Source: Pseudomonas aylmerensis (GTDB lineage Bacteria > Pseudomonadota > Gammaproteobacteria > Pseudomonadales > Pseudomonadaceae). Taken from it: 64,000 bases of DNA. Position 1 is the first letter of the stretch; each line of letters opens with the position of its first letter. A program made the translations under genes and the position numbers. The stretch spans positions 124,001 to 188,000 of the forward strand of contig NZ_MAUE01000002.1 of the NCBI RefSeq assembly GCF_001702265.1, given 5' to 3'. The notes below the pieces were generated by a model. That model was not told where the DNA came from. It did no database searches and was given only the letters and a program-made list of their open reading frames with translations. Below, in pieces: positions 17,375 through 27,220 of this stretch.

Positions 17375-19698
17375 CAGCGCTTCTTCAACTGTTTGGCGTT
17401 GGCGAACAGCGAGGCCATGGCGTTGTTGGACGGCGCGGCGGTCGCGGTTTCCTTGCGCGGCGCGTTGTTCTGCGACTGGCGCGGCGCCGAGCCTGGGCGG
17501 GCACCGCGAGCCCCGTCGATTTTCTCGCCAGGGGTGTCGCTCATGCGCATCGACAGGCCGACGCGTTTGCGCGGGATGTCGACTTCCATGACCTTGACCT
17601 TGACCACGTCACCGGCTTTCACCGCTTCACGCGGGTCCTTGATGAACTTCTCCGAAAGCGCAGAGATGTGCACCAAACCGTCCTGATGCACGCCGATGTC
17701 CACAAAGGCACCGAAGTTGGTCACGTTGGTCACCACACCTTCGAGGATCATGCCCAGTTGCAGGTCCTTGAGGTCTTCTACGCCGTCCTGGAACTCGGCG
17801 GTCTTGAACTCGGGACGCGGGTCACGGCCGGGTTTTTCCAGCTCTTGCAGGATGTCGGTGATGGTCGGCACACCGAAGGTTTCATCGGTGTACTTTTTCG
17901 GATCCAGGCGCTTGAGGAACGCGGCGTCGCCGATCAGCGAGCGGATGTCGCGGTCGGTCTCGGCCGCAATGCGCTGCACCAGCGGGTAGGCTTCCGGGTG
18001 AACCGCCGAGGCGTCCAGCGGGTTGTCGCCATTCATCACGCGCAGGAAACCGGCGGCTTGTTCGAAGGTTTTTTCACCCAGGCGTGCGACTTTTTTCAGC
18101 GCGGCGCGGGTTTTAAACGCGCCGTTCTCGTCACGGTGGGTGACGATGTTCTGCGCCAGGGTCGAATTCAGGCCGGAGATCCGCGCCAGCAGCGCCACGG
18201 AGGCGGTGTTCACGTCCACGCCCACGGCGTTTACGCAGTCTTCCACGACCGCGTCCAGGCCGCGCGCCAGTTTCAGCTGCGACACATCGTGCTGGTACTG
18301 GCCGACACCAATGGATTTAGGGTCGATTTTCACCAGTTCGGCCAGCGGATCCTGCAGGCGACGGGCGATGGACACCGCACCACGGATCGACACGTCGAGG
18401 TCCGGGAATTCCTTGGACGCCAGCTCCGACGCCGAATACACCGAAGCGCCGGCCTCGGAGACCATGACCTTGGTCATCTTCATGGCTGGATATTTTTTGA
18501 TCAGCTCGGCGGCCAGCTTGTCGGTTTCACGGCTGGCGGTGCCGTTGCCGATGGCGATCAGGTCCACGGCGTGCTTGGCGCACAGGGCCGCCAGGATCGC
18601 CAGGGTCTGGTCCCACTTGTTGTGTGGCACGTGCGGGTACACGGTCGCGTGGTCCAGCAGCTTGCCGGTGGCATCGACCACGGCGACCTTGCAGCCGGTA
18701 CGCAGGCCCGGGTCGAGGCCCAGGGTCGCACGCGGGCCGGCCGGCGCCGCCAGCAGCAGGTCGTGCAGGTTGTGGGCGAAGACGTTGATCGCTTCGGTTT
18801 CGGCGCCGTCGCGCAACTCGCCCAGCAGGTCGGTTTCCAGGTGGGTGTAGAGCTTGACCTTCCACGTCCAGCGCACCACTTCGCCCAGCCATTTATCTGC
18901 AGGACGGTTCTGATTTTGAATGCCGAATTGTTGACCGATCATGCCTTCGCACGGGTGCATGGTGCCCGGCAGCTCGTCGCCGACTTTCAGCGCGGAACTG
19001 AGAATGCCTTCGTTGCGGCCACGGAAAATCGCGAGCGCGCGGTGGGACGGCATACTTTTCAGCGGTTCATCGTGTTCGAAATAATCGCGGAACTTGGCGC
19101 CTTCTTCCTCTTTGCCGGCGATGACGCGGGCGCTGAGGGTGGCTTCCTGCTTGAGGTAGGTGCGCAGTTTTTCCAGCAGGCTGGCGTTTTCGGCAAAACG
19201 CTCCATGAGGATGTACTTGGCGCCTTCGAGGGCGGCCTTGACGTCGGCGACACCTTTTTCGGCGTCGATAAAGCGCGCGGCTTCGGTTTCCGGGGTCAGC
19301 GACGGGTCGTTGAACAGGCCGTCAGCCAGCTCGCCGAGGCCGGCTTCCAGGGCAATCTGGCCCTTGGTGCGGCGCTTCTGTTTGTACGGCAGGTACAGGT
19401 CTTCGAGACGGGTCTTGGTGTCGGCGAGCTTGATGTCGCGTTCCAGTTGCGGGGTCAGCTTGCCCTGTTCCTCGATGCTGGCGAGGATGCTGATACGCCG
19501 TTCGTCGAGTTCTCGCAGGTAGCGCAGGCGCTCTTCCAGGTGTCGCAGTTGGGTGTCGTCGAGGCTGCCGGTCACTTCTTTACGGTAACGGGCGATGAAG
19601 GGCACCGTGGAGCCTTCATCCAGTAGAGCGACGGCCGCTTCGACCTGTTGTGGGCGTACACCGAGTTCCTCGGCGATGCGGCTGTTGATGCTGTCCAT
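17374..19698 (-). CDS. tex: Tex-family transcription accessory protein (S1 RNA-binding)
   Basis: This 774-residue cytoplasmic nucleic-acid-binding protein has an N-terminal helical Tex domain (from [22 protein letters not shown]). A YqgF/RNase H-like domain ([20 protein letters not shown], about residues 325-345), helix-hairpin-helix repeats (about 490-560) and a C-terminal S1 domain ([28 protein letters not shown], about 645-715) follow. The ATG at 19698 was chosen: AGGTGG lies upstream and the longer frame to 19905 has no family likeness. Tex proteins bind RNA and affect transcription and fitness; the biochemical role is still loosely defined. Confidence 0.92.
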   Translation of the reverse strand: MDSINSRIAEELGVRPQQVEAAVALLDEGSTVPFIARYRKEVTGSLDDTQLRHLEERLRYLRELDERRISILASIEEQGKLTPQLERDIKLADTKTRLEDLYLPYKQKRRTKGQIALEAGLGELADGLFNDPSLTPETEAARFIDAEKGVADVKAALEGAKYILMERFAENASLLEKLRTYLKQEATLSARVIAGKEEEGAKFRDYFEHDEPLKSMPSHRALAIFRGRNEGILSSALKVGDELPGTMHPCEGMIGQQFGIQNQNRPADKWLGEVVRWTWKVKLYTHLETDLLGELRDGAETEAINVFAHNLHDLLLAAPAGPRATLGLDPGLRTGCKVAVVDATGKLLDHATVYPHVPHNKWDQTLAILAALCAKHAVDLIAIGNGTASRETDKLAAELIKKYPAMKMTKVMVSEAGASVYSASELASKEFPDLDVSIRGAVSIARRLQDPLAELVKIDPKSIGVGQYQHDVSQLKLARGLDAVVEDCVNAVGVDVNTASVALLARISGLNSTLAQNIVTHRDENGAFKTRAALKKVARLGEKTFEQAAGFLRVMNGDNPLDASAVHPEAYPLVQRIAAETDRDIRSLIGDAAFLKRLDPKKYTDETFGVPTITDILQELEKPGRDPRPEFKTAEFQDGVEDLKDLQLGMILEGVVTNVTNFGAFVDIGVHQDGLVHISALSEKFIKDPREAVKAGDVVKVKVMEVDIPRKRVGLSMRMSDTPGEKIDGARGARPGSAPRQSQNNAPRKETATAAPSNNAMASLFANAKQLKKR

Positions 19699-20055
19699 AA
19701 AACCACCTGAAATTCTTAGAAGCAGCCCGCAGGCCCGGAAAACAAGGCCTTGCGCGGCTGGTTGAGCGGCCCGACTGGCGCCGCTGCCTGGGTCAAGAGG
19801 CTGCCTATTGACCCTCGAAATCGAAAAAATCACGACAAGCGGGTGAAAAAAAGCCCGGCAGTAAACGGTAACGATCTGACGTTGCCCTGCACGACGGCGC
19901 CGCATTATAACCAGCGTTCTGTCCTTGGGGGGTACTGCGCCCGTGGTTGTGGGACGCGGGTTCGCTGGCGGTAGAGGAAAAATCTGCTAACAATGCACAC
20001 GGTGCGTATAACGGCAGCTACGCCATAATGCGCGCCGAGATAAGAGGAGCATCCA
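19699..20055. other. Divergent tex / ompR intergenic region
   Basis: No gene or repeat is visible in these 357 bases. The promoters of tex (leftward) and ompR (rightward) must lie here. A CATAAT hexamer at about 20024-20029 is a possible ompR -10 element, without a clear -35 partner. Confidence 0.5.
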
Positions 20056-20796
20056 ATGAGCAGCACTGCACAAACTGCTGAAGGCGAAAAAATTCTCATC
20101 GTTGATGACGATCCGGGGCTGAGCAGCCTGCTGGAGCGTTTCTTCAACTCCAAGGGCTATCGTGCCCGCGCGGTGCCGAACACCGAGCAAATGGACCGCC
20201 TGTTGGGGCGTGAAGTGTTCAACCTGGTCGTGCTCGACCTGATGTTGCCCGGCGAAGACGGCCTCACCGCCTGCAAGCGCCTGCGCAGCGCGAACAACCA
20301 GATTCCGATCATCATGCTCACCGCCAAGGGTGATGAGTTGAGCCGCATCAAGGGCCTCGAGCTGGGCGCTGATGACTACCTGGCCAAGCCGTTCAACCCT
20401 GACGAGCTGATGGCCAGGGTCAAGGCCGTGCTGCGTCGCCAGGCCGCTCCGGTACCCGGTGCCCCGGGCAGCGAAGACGAGAGCGTCACATTTGGCGACT
20501 ACGAACTGTCGCTGGCCACTCGTGAGCTCAAGCGCGGCGATGAAGTGCACATGCTCACCACCGGCGAGTTCGCCGTGCTCAAGGCGCTGGTGATGAACGC
20601 GCGCCAGCCGCTGACCCGCGACAAGCTGATGAACCTGGCCCGTGGCCGGGAGTGGGACGCCCTGGAGCGCTCCATCGACGTGCAGATCTCCCGTCTGCGC
20701 CGGATGATCGAGCCGGATCCGTCCAAACCACGGTACATCCAGACGGTATGGGGCGTGGGCTATGTGTTTGTGCCGGATGGCACCGCAACAAAGTGA
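20056..20796 (+). CDS. ompR: OmpR-type response regulator
   Basis: This 246-residue response regulator has an N-terminal receiver domain with the acidic pair DDD (17-19), phospho-acceptor D61 in VVLDLMLPG and the conserved Lys in DDYLAKPF. The C-terminal winged helix (from about 145) ends RFDPSKP-type, here EPDPSKPRYIQTVWGVGYVF. GAGGAG precedes the ATG. It is followed by its kinase gene envZ. It controls envelope/osmotic genes; the porin genes in this window are plausible but unproven targets. Confidence 0.93.
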   Translation: MSSTAQTAEGEKILIVDDDPGLSSLLERFFNSKGYRARAVPNTEQMDRLLGREVFNLVVLDLMLPGEDGLTACKRLRSANNQIPIIMLTAKGDELSRIKGLELGADDYLAKPFNPDELMARVKAVLRRQAAPVPGAPGSEDESVTFGDYELSLATRELKRGDEVHMLTTGEFAVLKALVMNARQPLTRDKLMNLARGREWDALERSIDVQISRLRRMIEPDPSKPRYIQTVWGVGYVFVPDGTATK

Positions 20797-20912
20797 CCAA
20801 TGATTTGCAGGGCGGGCATTCCAACGTTTGATTCCATGAGGGTCGACGGGATGCCCGGCGTCTGCAATTCTGCGAGCGCCGCTCGTTCCTGCCAGGTGTC
20901 CAGCTGTCTTCT

Positions 20913-22226
20913 ATGAAAACCCCTCTTTGGTTCCCGCAAAGTTTTTTCTCCCGCACCCTTTGGCTGGTGCTGATCGTCGTTCTGTTTTCCAAGGCGCTCA
21001 CGCTGGTTTATCTGTTGATGAACGAAGACGTGCTGGTGGATCGGCAGTACAGCCACGGTGTCGCCCTGACATTACGTGGCTATTGGGCAGCCGATCCCGA
21101 GAGTCGTGAAAAAATCGCCAAGGCGTCGACATTGATTCGGGTGGACGGGGCCGGCGTGCCGGAAGGCGAGCAGCATTGGCCTTACAGCGAGATCTACCAG
21201 CGCCAGATGCAGGCCGAGCTGGGCGAGGACACCGAAGTTCGGTTGCGCATGCATGTATCGCCCGCGCTGTGGGTGAGGGCGCCGAGCCTGGGGGATGCCT
21301 GGATCAAGGTGCCGCTGTACCCGCATCCGCTGCGGGGGCAGAAGATCTGGAACGTGCTGGGCTGGTTCCTGGCGATCGGGCTGCTCTCAACCGCCTCGGC
21401 GTGGATTTTCGTGCGCCAGCTCAACCAGCCACTCAAGCGCCTGGTCTTTGCTGCGCGCCAGCTGGGGCAGGGTCGCAGCGTGCGCTTGCCGGTCAGCGAT
21501 ACGCCCAGTGAGATGACCGAGGTGTATGGCGCGTTCAACCAGATGGCGGAGGACGTCGAACAGGCCGGGCGCGAACGCGAGCTGATGCTGGCGGGCGTGT
21601 CCCATGACCTGCGCACACCGTTGACGCGCTTGCGGCTTTCTCTGGAACTGATGGGCAATCATTCCGACCTGACCGATGACATGGTTCGCGATATCGAGGA
21701 CATGGACGCGATTCTCGACCAGTTCCTGGCGTTTATCCGCGATGGTCGTGACGAGGTGGTGGAGGAGGTCGACCTGACGGACCTGGTGCGTGAGGTGGTA
21801 GCGCCTTACAACCAGAACGGCGAACAGGTACGCATGCGCCTGGAACCGATCCAGCCGTTTGCGCTGCGCCGGGTGTCCATGAAGCGTTTGTTGAACAACC
21901 TCATCGGCAACGCCTTGCACCATGCCGGCTCGGATGTGGAAGTGGCGGCGTATGTGTCCGGCGACAGCGCGGCACCTTATGTTGTGCTGAGTGTGATGGA
22001 CCGTGGCACCGGCATTGACCCGGCCGAGCTGGAAGGCATCTTCAACCCGTTCACCCGTGGCGATCGTGCGCGGGGTGGCAAGGGCACCGGTCTGGGGTTG
22101 GCAATCGTCCGCCGGATCGCCTCGATGCACGGCGGCAATGTCGAGCTGCGCAACCGCGAAGGGGGCGGCCTGGAAGCGCGCGTACGGCTGCCGCTCGGCC
22201 TGATGTTGCCCCGCGACGCGGTATAG
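20913..22226 (+). CDS. envZ: EnvZ-type sensor histidine kinase
   Basis: This 437-residue inner-membrane kinase has a first membrane helix at about residues 15-36, a short periplasmic domain (37-148), a second helix (about 149-167) and a HAMP linker (168-222). The H-box is SHDLRTPLTRL with phospho-His H231. The ATPase domain carries NLIGNALHHA, DRGTGID and GKGTGLGLAIV. It phosphorylates OmpR. The 116-base gap between the two genes has no terminator that I can see, so they are probably co-transcribed. Confidence 0.92.
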   Translation: MKTPLWFPQSFFSRTLWLVLIVVLFSKALTLVYLLMNEDVLVDRQYSHGVALTLRGYWAADPESREKIAKASTLIRVDGAGVPEGEQHWPYSEIYQRQMQAELGEDTEVRLRMHVSPALWVRAPSLGDAWIKVPLYPHPLRGQKIWNVLGWFLAIGLLSTASAWIFVRQLNQPLKRLVFAARQLGQGRSVRLPVSDTPSEMTEVYGAFNQMAEDVEQAGRERELMLAGVSHDLRTPLTRLRLSLELMGNHSDLTDDMVRDIEDMDAILDQFLAFIRDGRDEVVEEVDLTDLVREVVAPYNQNGEQVRMRLEPIQPFALRRVSMKRLLNNLIGNALHHAGSDVEVAAYVSGDSAAPYVVLSVMDRGTGIDPAELEGIFNPFTRGDRARGGKGTGLGLAIVRRIASMHGGNVELRNREGGGLEARVRLPLGLMLPRDAV

Positions 22227-22230
22227 GGGC

Positions 22231-22342
22231 AGCTTCAAGCTTCAAGCTTCAAGCTTCAAGCTTCAAGCTATAAGCTGCAAGAGCAAGGCAAGCCGATTTG
22301 CTCTTTCTTGCAGCTTGAGGCTTGCAGCTTACAGCTTGAGAC
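22231..22342. repeat. Heptamer repeat AGCTTCA x5 facing an inverted degenerate copy
   Basis: Five head-to-tail AGCTTCA units (22231-22265) are followed, after about 40 bases, by a complementary GCAGCTTGAGGCTTGCAGCTT-type stretch (about 22307-22340). Together they can fold into a long hairpin between the convergent envZ and rimK stop codons, so it may act as a two-way terminator. Confidence 0.75.
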
Positions 22343-23247
22343 TAGCCTTTGCCCTTGGTCCTGGTCATGTTCGGCCCGCCATTTTTCTCCAGGTGCTGGA
22401 TGATGATCCCCGCCACGTCCTTGCCGGTGGTGGTCTCGATGCCTTCCAGGCCCGGTGATGAGTTCACTTCCATCACCAGCGGGCCATGGTTGGATCGCAG
22501 GATATCCACACCCGCCACGCTCAATCCCATTACCTTGGCTGCACGCAGCGCGGTCATGCGTTCTTCAGGGGTGATCTTGATCAGGCTGGCGCTGCCGCCC
22601 CGGTGCAGGTTGGAGCGGAACTCACCGGGCTTGGCCTGGCGCTTCATGGCGGCAATCACCTTGTCGCCCACCACGAAGCAACGGATATCCGCGCCACCGG
22701 CTTCCTTGATGTATTCCTGCACCATGATGTTCTGCTTGAGCCCCATGAACGCCTCGATCACCGACTCTGCGGCGGTCGCGGTTTCACACAGCACCACACC
22801 GATGCCCTGGGTGCCTTCCAGTACCTTGATCACCAACGGCGCGCCGTTGACCATCTCGATCAGGTCAGGGATGTCATCGGGCGAGTGGGCAAAGCCGGTG
22901 ACCGGCAGGCCAATGCCGCGACGCGAGAGCAATTGCAGCGAGCGCAGCTTGTCTCGCGAGCGGGCGATGGCCACCGATTCATTGAGGGGGAACACTCCCA
23001 TCATTTCAAACTGGCGCAACACTGCGCAGCCATAGAACGTCACCGAGGCGCCGATCCGCGGGATCACCGCATCAAACCCTTCCAGCGGCTTGCCCCGGTA
23101 GTGGATCTGCGGCTTGTGGCTGGCAATGTTCATGTAGGCACGCAACGTGTCGATCACCACCATTTCGTGGCCACGTTCGGTGCCGGCCTCGACCAGGCGG
23201 CGGGTGGAATACAGACGCGGGTTTCGCGACAGCACAGCAATCTTCAT
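22342..23247 (-). CDS. rimK: Ribosomal protein S6 glutamate ligase
   Basis: This 301-residue ATP-grasp ligase adds glutamates to the C-terminus of ribosomal protein S6. [22 protein letters not shown] and the ATP-grasp signatures ([20 protein letters not shown], about 138-157; [13 protein letters not shown], about 258-270) are as in RimK. Its start overlaps rimB's stop by four bases. Published work on P. fluorescens SBW25 describes rimABK as one operon in which RimA, RimB and c-di-GMP adjust RimK activity and so the proteome. The gene order here matches. Confidence 0.93.
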   Translation of the reverse strand: MKIAVLSRNPRLYSTRRLVEAGTERGHEMVVIDTLRAYMNIASHKPQIHYRGKPLEGFDAVIPRIGASVTFYGCAVLRQFEMMGVFPLNESVAIARSRDKLRSLQLLSRRGIGLPVTGFAHSPDDIPDLIEMVNGAPLVIKVLEGTQGIGVVLCETATAAESVIEAFMGLKQNIMVQEYIKEAGGADIRCFVVGDKVIAAMKRQAKPGEFRSNLHRGGSASLIKITPEERMTALRAAKVMGLSVAGVDILRSNHGPLVMEVNSSPGLEGIETTTGKDVAGIIIQHLEKNGGPNMTRTKGKG

Positions 23248-23726
23248 GCAGCACCTGGGGCAGAAATAGTAGAGACCGGGAACACCGGCTTGTCTTGAAC
23301 GTACTTGACGCCGGGATTGACCACCAGGTGGCCGTCAATCAGCGCCTTGGAACCCAGCAACAGGCGGTAACGCATGGCCTTGCGGCAGGCCAGGGTGAAC
23401 TCCACCCGCCATACCCGATCCCCCATCGCCAGGGTGGTGCTGATCACATAGCGCACCTGCGCATGGCCGTTGGAGCTCTTGATGGTTTTCATCGTCACCA
23501 GGGGCGCTTCGCAGCGGCGGTGACGCAGTTGCACCACGCTGCCCAGGTGGGCGGTGAAGCGCACCCACTTCTCACCGTCGCGCTCAAACGGCTCGATATC
23601 GGTGGCGTGCAGGCTGGAGGTGCTGGCACCGGTGTCGATCTTAGCGCGCAGGCCTGCCACTCCCAGGTCGGGAAGTGCCACCCACTCACGCAGACCCACA
23701 ACGGTCAAATGGTCAAATGTCTTCAA
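23244..23726 (-). CDS. rimB: RimB, retropepsin-like zinc/aspartic protease-family protein
   Basis: This 160-residue protein of the so-called ATP-dependent zinc protease family carries the motif [13 protein letters not shown] (residues 29-41). D31-T-G-A-S/T is the aspartic protease signature, so a retropepsin-like fold is likely. In P. fluorescens it is RimB, which modulates RimK. It lies 13 bases after rimA and overlaps rimK. Whether it cleaves poly-glutamate tails is inferred. Confidence 0.85.
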   Translation of the reverse strand: MKTFDHLTVVGLREWVALPDLGVAGLRAKIDTGASTSSLHATDIEPFERDGEKWVRFTAHLGSVVQLRHRRCEAPLVTMKTIKSSNGHAQVRYVISTTLAMGDRVWRVEFTLACRKAMRYRLLLGSKALIDGHLVVNPGVKYVQDKPVFPVSTISAPGAA

Positions 23727-23739
23727 TATGGGTAACCGG

Positions 23740-24519
23740 TCAATTTGCCCAGGCGCGCGGGGAAACCTCGGCCAGGGCTTTGAATGCGGGCTTGGCGAAC
23801 CAATAACCCTGCATCAGAAATATTCCGCAGTCGGACAGGAAATCGCGCTCGCCGGCACTTTCGATGCCTTCGGCGATGACAGTAACCCCCAACTGCTCAC
23901 AGATTGTGACAATCCCCTGGACGATCACCTGACGGACACGGTCCCGGTCGACATCGCGGATCAGCGCCATGTCGAGTTTGATCAAGTCAGGTTGGAAATC
24001 GGCCAGCAGATTCAGCCCCGAATAGCCCGCGCCGAAATCGTCGATGGCGGTCTTGAAGCCGAATTCACGATATTCACGCAGAATATTGGTCAAATGGCGA
24101 TAGTTATCTACATGCTCGCTTTCCAGTGTCTCGAAAATCAGTTGGTCCAGCGGAAAATTGTGCGCGCGAGCCGCCTCCAGGGTGCTGCGGATGCACAGCT
24201 CCGGACGGTACACGGCGTTGGGCATGAAGTTGATGGAAAGGTGGGTTTGCATGCCCAGTGCGCTGGCCTGGGCAATTGCCTGGGTCCGGCAGCGCTGGTC
24301 GAAACGGTAGCGGTTGCTGTCGTTGACCTGCTCCAGTACCGACATCGCGCCTTCGCCATTGATACCGCGCACCAAGGCTTCGTTGGCAAAAATTGTATGG
24401 TCTCGCAGGTCTACGATAGGTTGGTAGGCAAAGGCAAAATCGAAACCCAAGGGCTCGCTTTGCTGGCACCCCACGCACCGTTGGTTAGGCGAGGTGAGTG
24501 AAATGGGAAAGTCGGTCAC
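23740..24519 (-). CDS. rimA: RimA, EAL-domain c-di-GMP phosphodiesterase
   Basis: This 259-residue single-domain EAL protein has the EAL motif at residues 47-49 (NEALVRG). NFMPN, the ETLESEHV segment and DDFGAGYSGLN (metal and catalytic residues) follow, so it looks active as a c-di-GMP phosphodiesterase. A short N-terminal stretch has a CxxC pair (RCVGCQQ, about 14-20) that could bind a metal. There is no membrane segment. It leads the rimABK operon and is divergent from hslR. Confidence 0.9.
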   Translation of the reverse strand: MTDFPISLTSPNQRCVGCQQSEPLGFDFAFAYQPIVDLRDHTIFANEALVRGINGEGAMSVLEQVNDSNRYRFDQRCRTQAIAQASALGMQTHLSINFMPNAVYRPELCIRSTLEAARAHNFPLDQLIFETLESEHVDNYRHLTNILREYREFGFKTAIDDFGAGYSGLNLLADFQPDLIKLDMALIRDVDRDRVRQVIVQGIVTICEQLGVTVIAEGIESAGERDFLSDCGIFLMQGYWFAKPAFKALAEVSPRAWAN

Positions 24520-24635
24520 GGTGAATCCTCGCGAAATCAGGGTGCTACCTGGCGTATCTTAGGTGAGCCTTGGGGTTTATGCGTCGAAGGGTTTCAACGG
24601 TAAAGTTGCGACATTTTTCAGAGCGGGGAATTCAA

Positions 24636-25043
24636 GTGGCTCAAAAGCAGGAAGAGGAAGAAAAGGTCCGTCTGGACAAGTGGTTGTGGGCCGCGCGTTT
24701 CTACAAAACACGTGCCCTGGCCAAGGCTGCCATCGAGAGCGGCAAGGTGCATCATCGCGGCGAGCGCTGCAAGCCGGGCAAAGAGCCACGTGTCGGTGAT
24801 GAGTTGCAGATTCGTATAGGCTTTGACGAGAAGACCGTAGTGGTCCAGGCGCTTTCGATTGTGCGCCGTGGTGCGCCCGAAGCGCAGGCGTTGTACACCG
24901 AGACTGAAGCGAGTATCGCCAAGCGCGAAAACGCGGCGGCCATGCGCAAGGCGGGCGCCACCGGCATGACCACCGATGGCAAGCCGAGCAAGAAGCAACG
25001 CCGCGATCTGTTCAAGTTTCGCGGCAGTGGCAATGACGACTAG
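24636..25043 (+). CDS. hslR: Heat-shock protein 15, S4-domain RNA-binding
   Basis: This protein (135 residues from the GTG at 24636) has an S4 RNA-binding domain (VRLDKWLWAARFYKTRALAKAAIESGKVHHRGERCKPG, about residues 10-47) and a basic tail. Hsp15 binds stalled 50S subunits carrying nascent chains and helps recycle them. The GTG was chosen because GGGGAA lies five bases upstream and the length fits the family. The frame's earlier start at 24570 adds residues unlike the family. In E. coli hslR also neighbours hslO, yrfG, nudE and pck; all are in this window. Confidence 0.88.
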   Translation: MAQKQEEEEKVRLDKWLWAARFYKTRALAKAAIESGKVHHRGERCKPGKEPRVGDELQIRIGFDEKTVVVQALSIVRRGAPEAQALYTETEASIAKRENAAAMRKAGATGMTTDGKPSKKQRRDLFKFRGSGNDD

Positions 25044-25089
25044 CTCCGCCGGCGACCCCTATCTGTCCCGGTGCTGCAGCGGACTCGTT

Positions 25090-25204
25090 GTGGCGAGCGG
25101 GCTTGCCCCGCGTTGGGCTGCGCAGCAGCCCCATCCCACCCCCAGTGAGGCGTCTGTTTCCAGGGCTGCTTCGCCGCCCAACGCGGGACAAGCCCGCTCG
25201 CTAC
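25090..25204. repeat. REP doublet, GTGGCGAGCGGGCTTG class
   Basis: GTGGCGAGCGGGCTTGCC is paired with an inverted GGACAAGCCCGCTCGCTAC. The inner part (CCGCGTTGGGCTGCGCAGCAG) also forms stems. This is a different subclass from the GTGGGAGC elements. Confidence 0.75.
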
Positions 25205-25210
25205 AGTCGG

Positions 25211-26014
25211 TTATTGCGGCGAGTTCATGATGCTCAGTCGGCCGATCAGCGGCACCCGCTGAAACAGCCCGAACACCGGCGCCGTCAGCCGCAGCAACCC
25301 ATTCGACACCTTCGCCGCAAACGGCGTGTAATAGCCCCAGCCCAGTGCCAACAGCGCCAGCAGTACACCGCCGATGTAATCATCCTGGCCCCAATGCGCG
25401 CCTGCTACCAGGCGCGGCATCATGAACAACAGCGCCAGGCCCCAGATGACCAGGATCTGGCCGATGCGTTTGGCGAACACCGTCATGAACATCGCCCAGA
25501 TCAACAACACCGAGGCATGATCCCCCGGGAAGCTCTGGCTGGAGCGGTCCTTCAATTCCCAGGTCTTCTCCAGCCCCGGGAAATAGTCACTCATATGAAT
25601 CGCGCCGCTGATCACCATCGACGGGCTGCTGTGTTGCCAGCCCATCTGTGCCGCGAGTTTGGAAAACAGCATGCGAATAAACAGCAACAGCAGCAGAATG
25701 CCGACAAAACCTAACACTGCCTGGCGCACTTGCACGGCCTTGAATACCCACTCACCGCGAATCAGCAGCGTCAGCAGAATTACCCCGACCACTGCATCAA
25801 ATGGCCGCAAACTGGCCACGGCCCACACATGCAGCCACGTTGAGTTGCTCGCCAGCGGATCATTGAGCAGATGAAACAGCCACTCGTCGAAAATCACACA
25901 CAGCATCTGGCCCGTGGGCCACAGCCAAAAACACAGCAGTCCGATAGCGAGTAGATTGCAAAGAGCCCATCGCCGGAGGTTCCACTTGGCTTGGAACAAA
26001 CCCGGATTGTTCAT
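25211..26014 (-). CDS. PAP2-family membrane phosphatase
   Basis: This membrane protein (267 residues from the ATG at 26014) has about six hydrophobic helices and the PAP2 phosphatase motifs: [14 protein letters not shown] (SxxxGDH, about residues 150-163) and [12 protein letters not shown] (RxxxxxHxxxD, about 200-212). The family removes phosphate from undecaprenyl pyrophosphate, phosphatidic acid or lipid A. GAGGGA lies six bases before the chosen ATG; the frame upstream to 26110 (TTG) lacks this. A lipid A or undecaprenyl pyrophosphate role is possible; the sequence does not decide. Confidence 0.82.
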   Translation of the reverse strand: MNNPGLFQAKWNLRRWALCNLLAIGLLCFWLWPTGQMLCVIFDEWLFHLLNDPLASNSTWLHVWAVASLRPFDAVVGVILLTLLIRGEWVFKAVQVRQAVLGFVGILLLLLFIRMLFSKLAAQMGWQHSSPSMVISGAIHMSDYFPGLEKTWELKDRSSQSFPGDHASVLLIWAMFMTVFAKRIGQILVIWGLALLFMMPRLVAGAHWGQDDYIGGVLLALLALGWGYYTPFAAKVSNGLLRLTAPVFGLFQRVPLIGRLSIMNSPQ

Positions 26015-26138
26015 AAACTGTCCCTCTCGCTCAATTAAGCTCTCTGTTTCCAGGAGAAAGCCGCACCAAGATGGTGCTAAAGCGTTTAATTTTATAAACC
26101 TTGTAATCAATTTGTCATCAATTCAGATACCCAGACCT

Positions 26139-27041
26139 ATGACTGATCTACCGGATACCGACTTCACCCAACGCTTTATCTTCGACGAGAACGACGCCCG
26201 CGGCGAACTGGTCTCGCTGGAGCGCAGCTATGCCGAAGTCCTTGCCAAGCACCCCTATCCGGAGCCGGTCGCGCAACTGCTCGGTGAGTTGATGGCGGCG
26301 GCTGCGCTGCTGGTCGGCACGATGAAATTCGATGGTTTGCTGATCCTGCAAGCCCGTTCCGAAGGCCCGGTCCCGATGCTGATGATCGAGTGCTCCAGCG
26401 AGCGCGAAATCCGTGGCCTGGCCCGTTACGACGCCGACTTGATTACTCCAAACGCCACGCTTTCCGACCTGATGGCCAACGGCGTACTGGCGATCACCGT
26501 CGATCCGACTGAAGGCCAGCGCTACCAGGGCATTGTCGACCTCGACGGCGAAACCCTGTCGGACTGCTTCACCAACTATTTCGTGATGTCCCAGCAAGTC
26601 GGCACCAAGTTCTGGCTCAACGCCGATGGCAAGCGCGCCCGTGGCCTGCTGTTGCAGCAATTGCCGGCTGACCGCATCAAGGATGACGATGAGCGTACCG
26701 ATAGCTGGCGCAAACTCACCGCCCTGGCCGGCACCCTGACAGCTGAAGAATTGCTCGCCCTGGACAACGAAACCATCCTGCATCGCCTGTACCACGAAGA
26801 GGCCGTGCGCTTGTTCGACGCACAGACCCTGCGCTTCCATTGCAGCTGCTCGCGCGAGCGTTCGGCCAATGCCTTGGTGAGCCTGGGCCTGGAAGATGCG
26901 CAGAATCTGGTGGTGGAGCACGGTGGCCATATCGAGATCGACTGCCAGTTCTGCAACCAGCGCTACCTGTTCGATGCCGCCGATGTTGCTCAGTTGTTCG
27001 CCGGTGCAGGTATCGACACCCCTTCCGACACCCGCCACTAA
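26139..27041 (+). CDS. hslO: Hsp33 redox-activated chaperone
   Basis: This 300-residue cytoplasmic holdase is switched on by oxidation. The four zinc cysteines are present near the C-terminus as HCSCSRE and CQFC. The start [25 protein letters not shown] is the usual one. It is divergent from the PAP2 gene, with the promoter in the 124-base gap, and is followed by pckA, an order also found in enterobacteria. Confidence 0.93.
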   Translation: MTDLPDTDFTQRFIFDENDARGELVSLERSYAEVLAKHPYPEPVAQLLGELMAAAALLVGTMKFDGLLILQARSEGPVPMLMIECSSEREIRGLARYDADLITPNATLSDLMANGVLAITVDPTEGQRYQGIVDLDGETLSDCFTNYFVMSQQVGTKFWLNADGKRARGLLLQQLPADRIKDDDERTDSWRKLTALAGTLTAEELLALDNETILHRLYHEEAVRLFDAQTLRFHCSCSRERSANALVSLGLEDAQNLVVEHGGHIEIDCQFCNQRYLFDAADVAQLFAGAGIDTPSDTRH

Positions 27042-27220
27042 AACGTTTAAGCACAGGTAAATCACCTGACGAATGCCGGATTAGCGCTGTTCTGACGGGA
27101 GGGCCCTACTCTTTTTGGGCTTTTCTGGCATAATCCGGCCCACTTTTTTCGCGGTAGTAGTGCGCAACTTTCTACTACAAAACGTTTGGAGCACTCGGCC
27201 ATAGGCCGACGGGGAACCTC

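Noticed and set aside
17668-19626. 652-codon open frame opposite tex
   Set aside because: An antisense shadow of a GC-rich gene; tex has strong domain evidence on the other strand.
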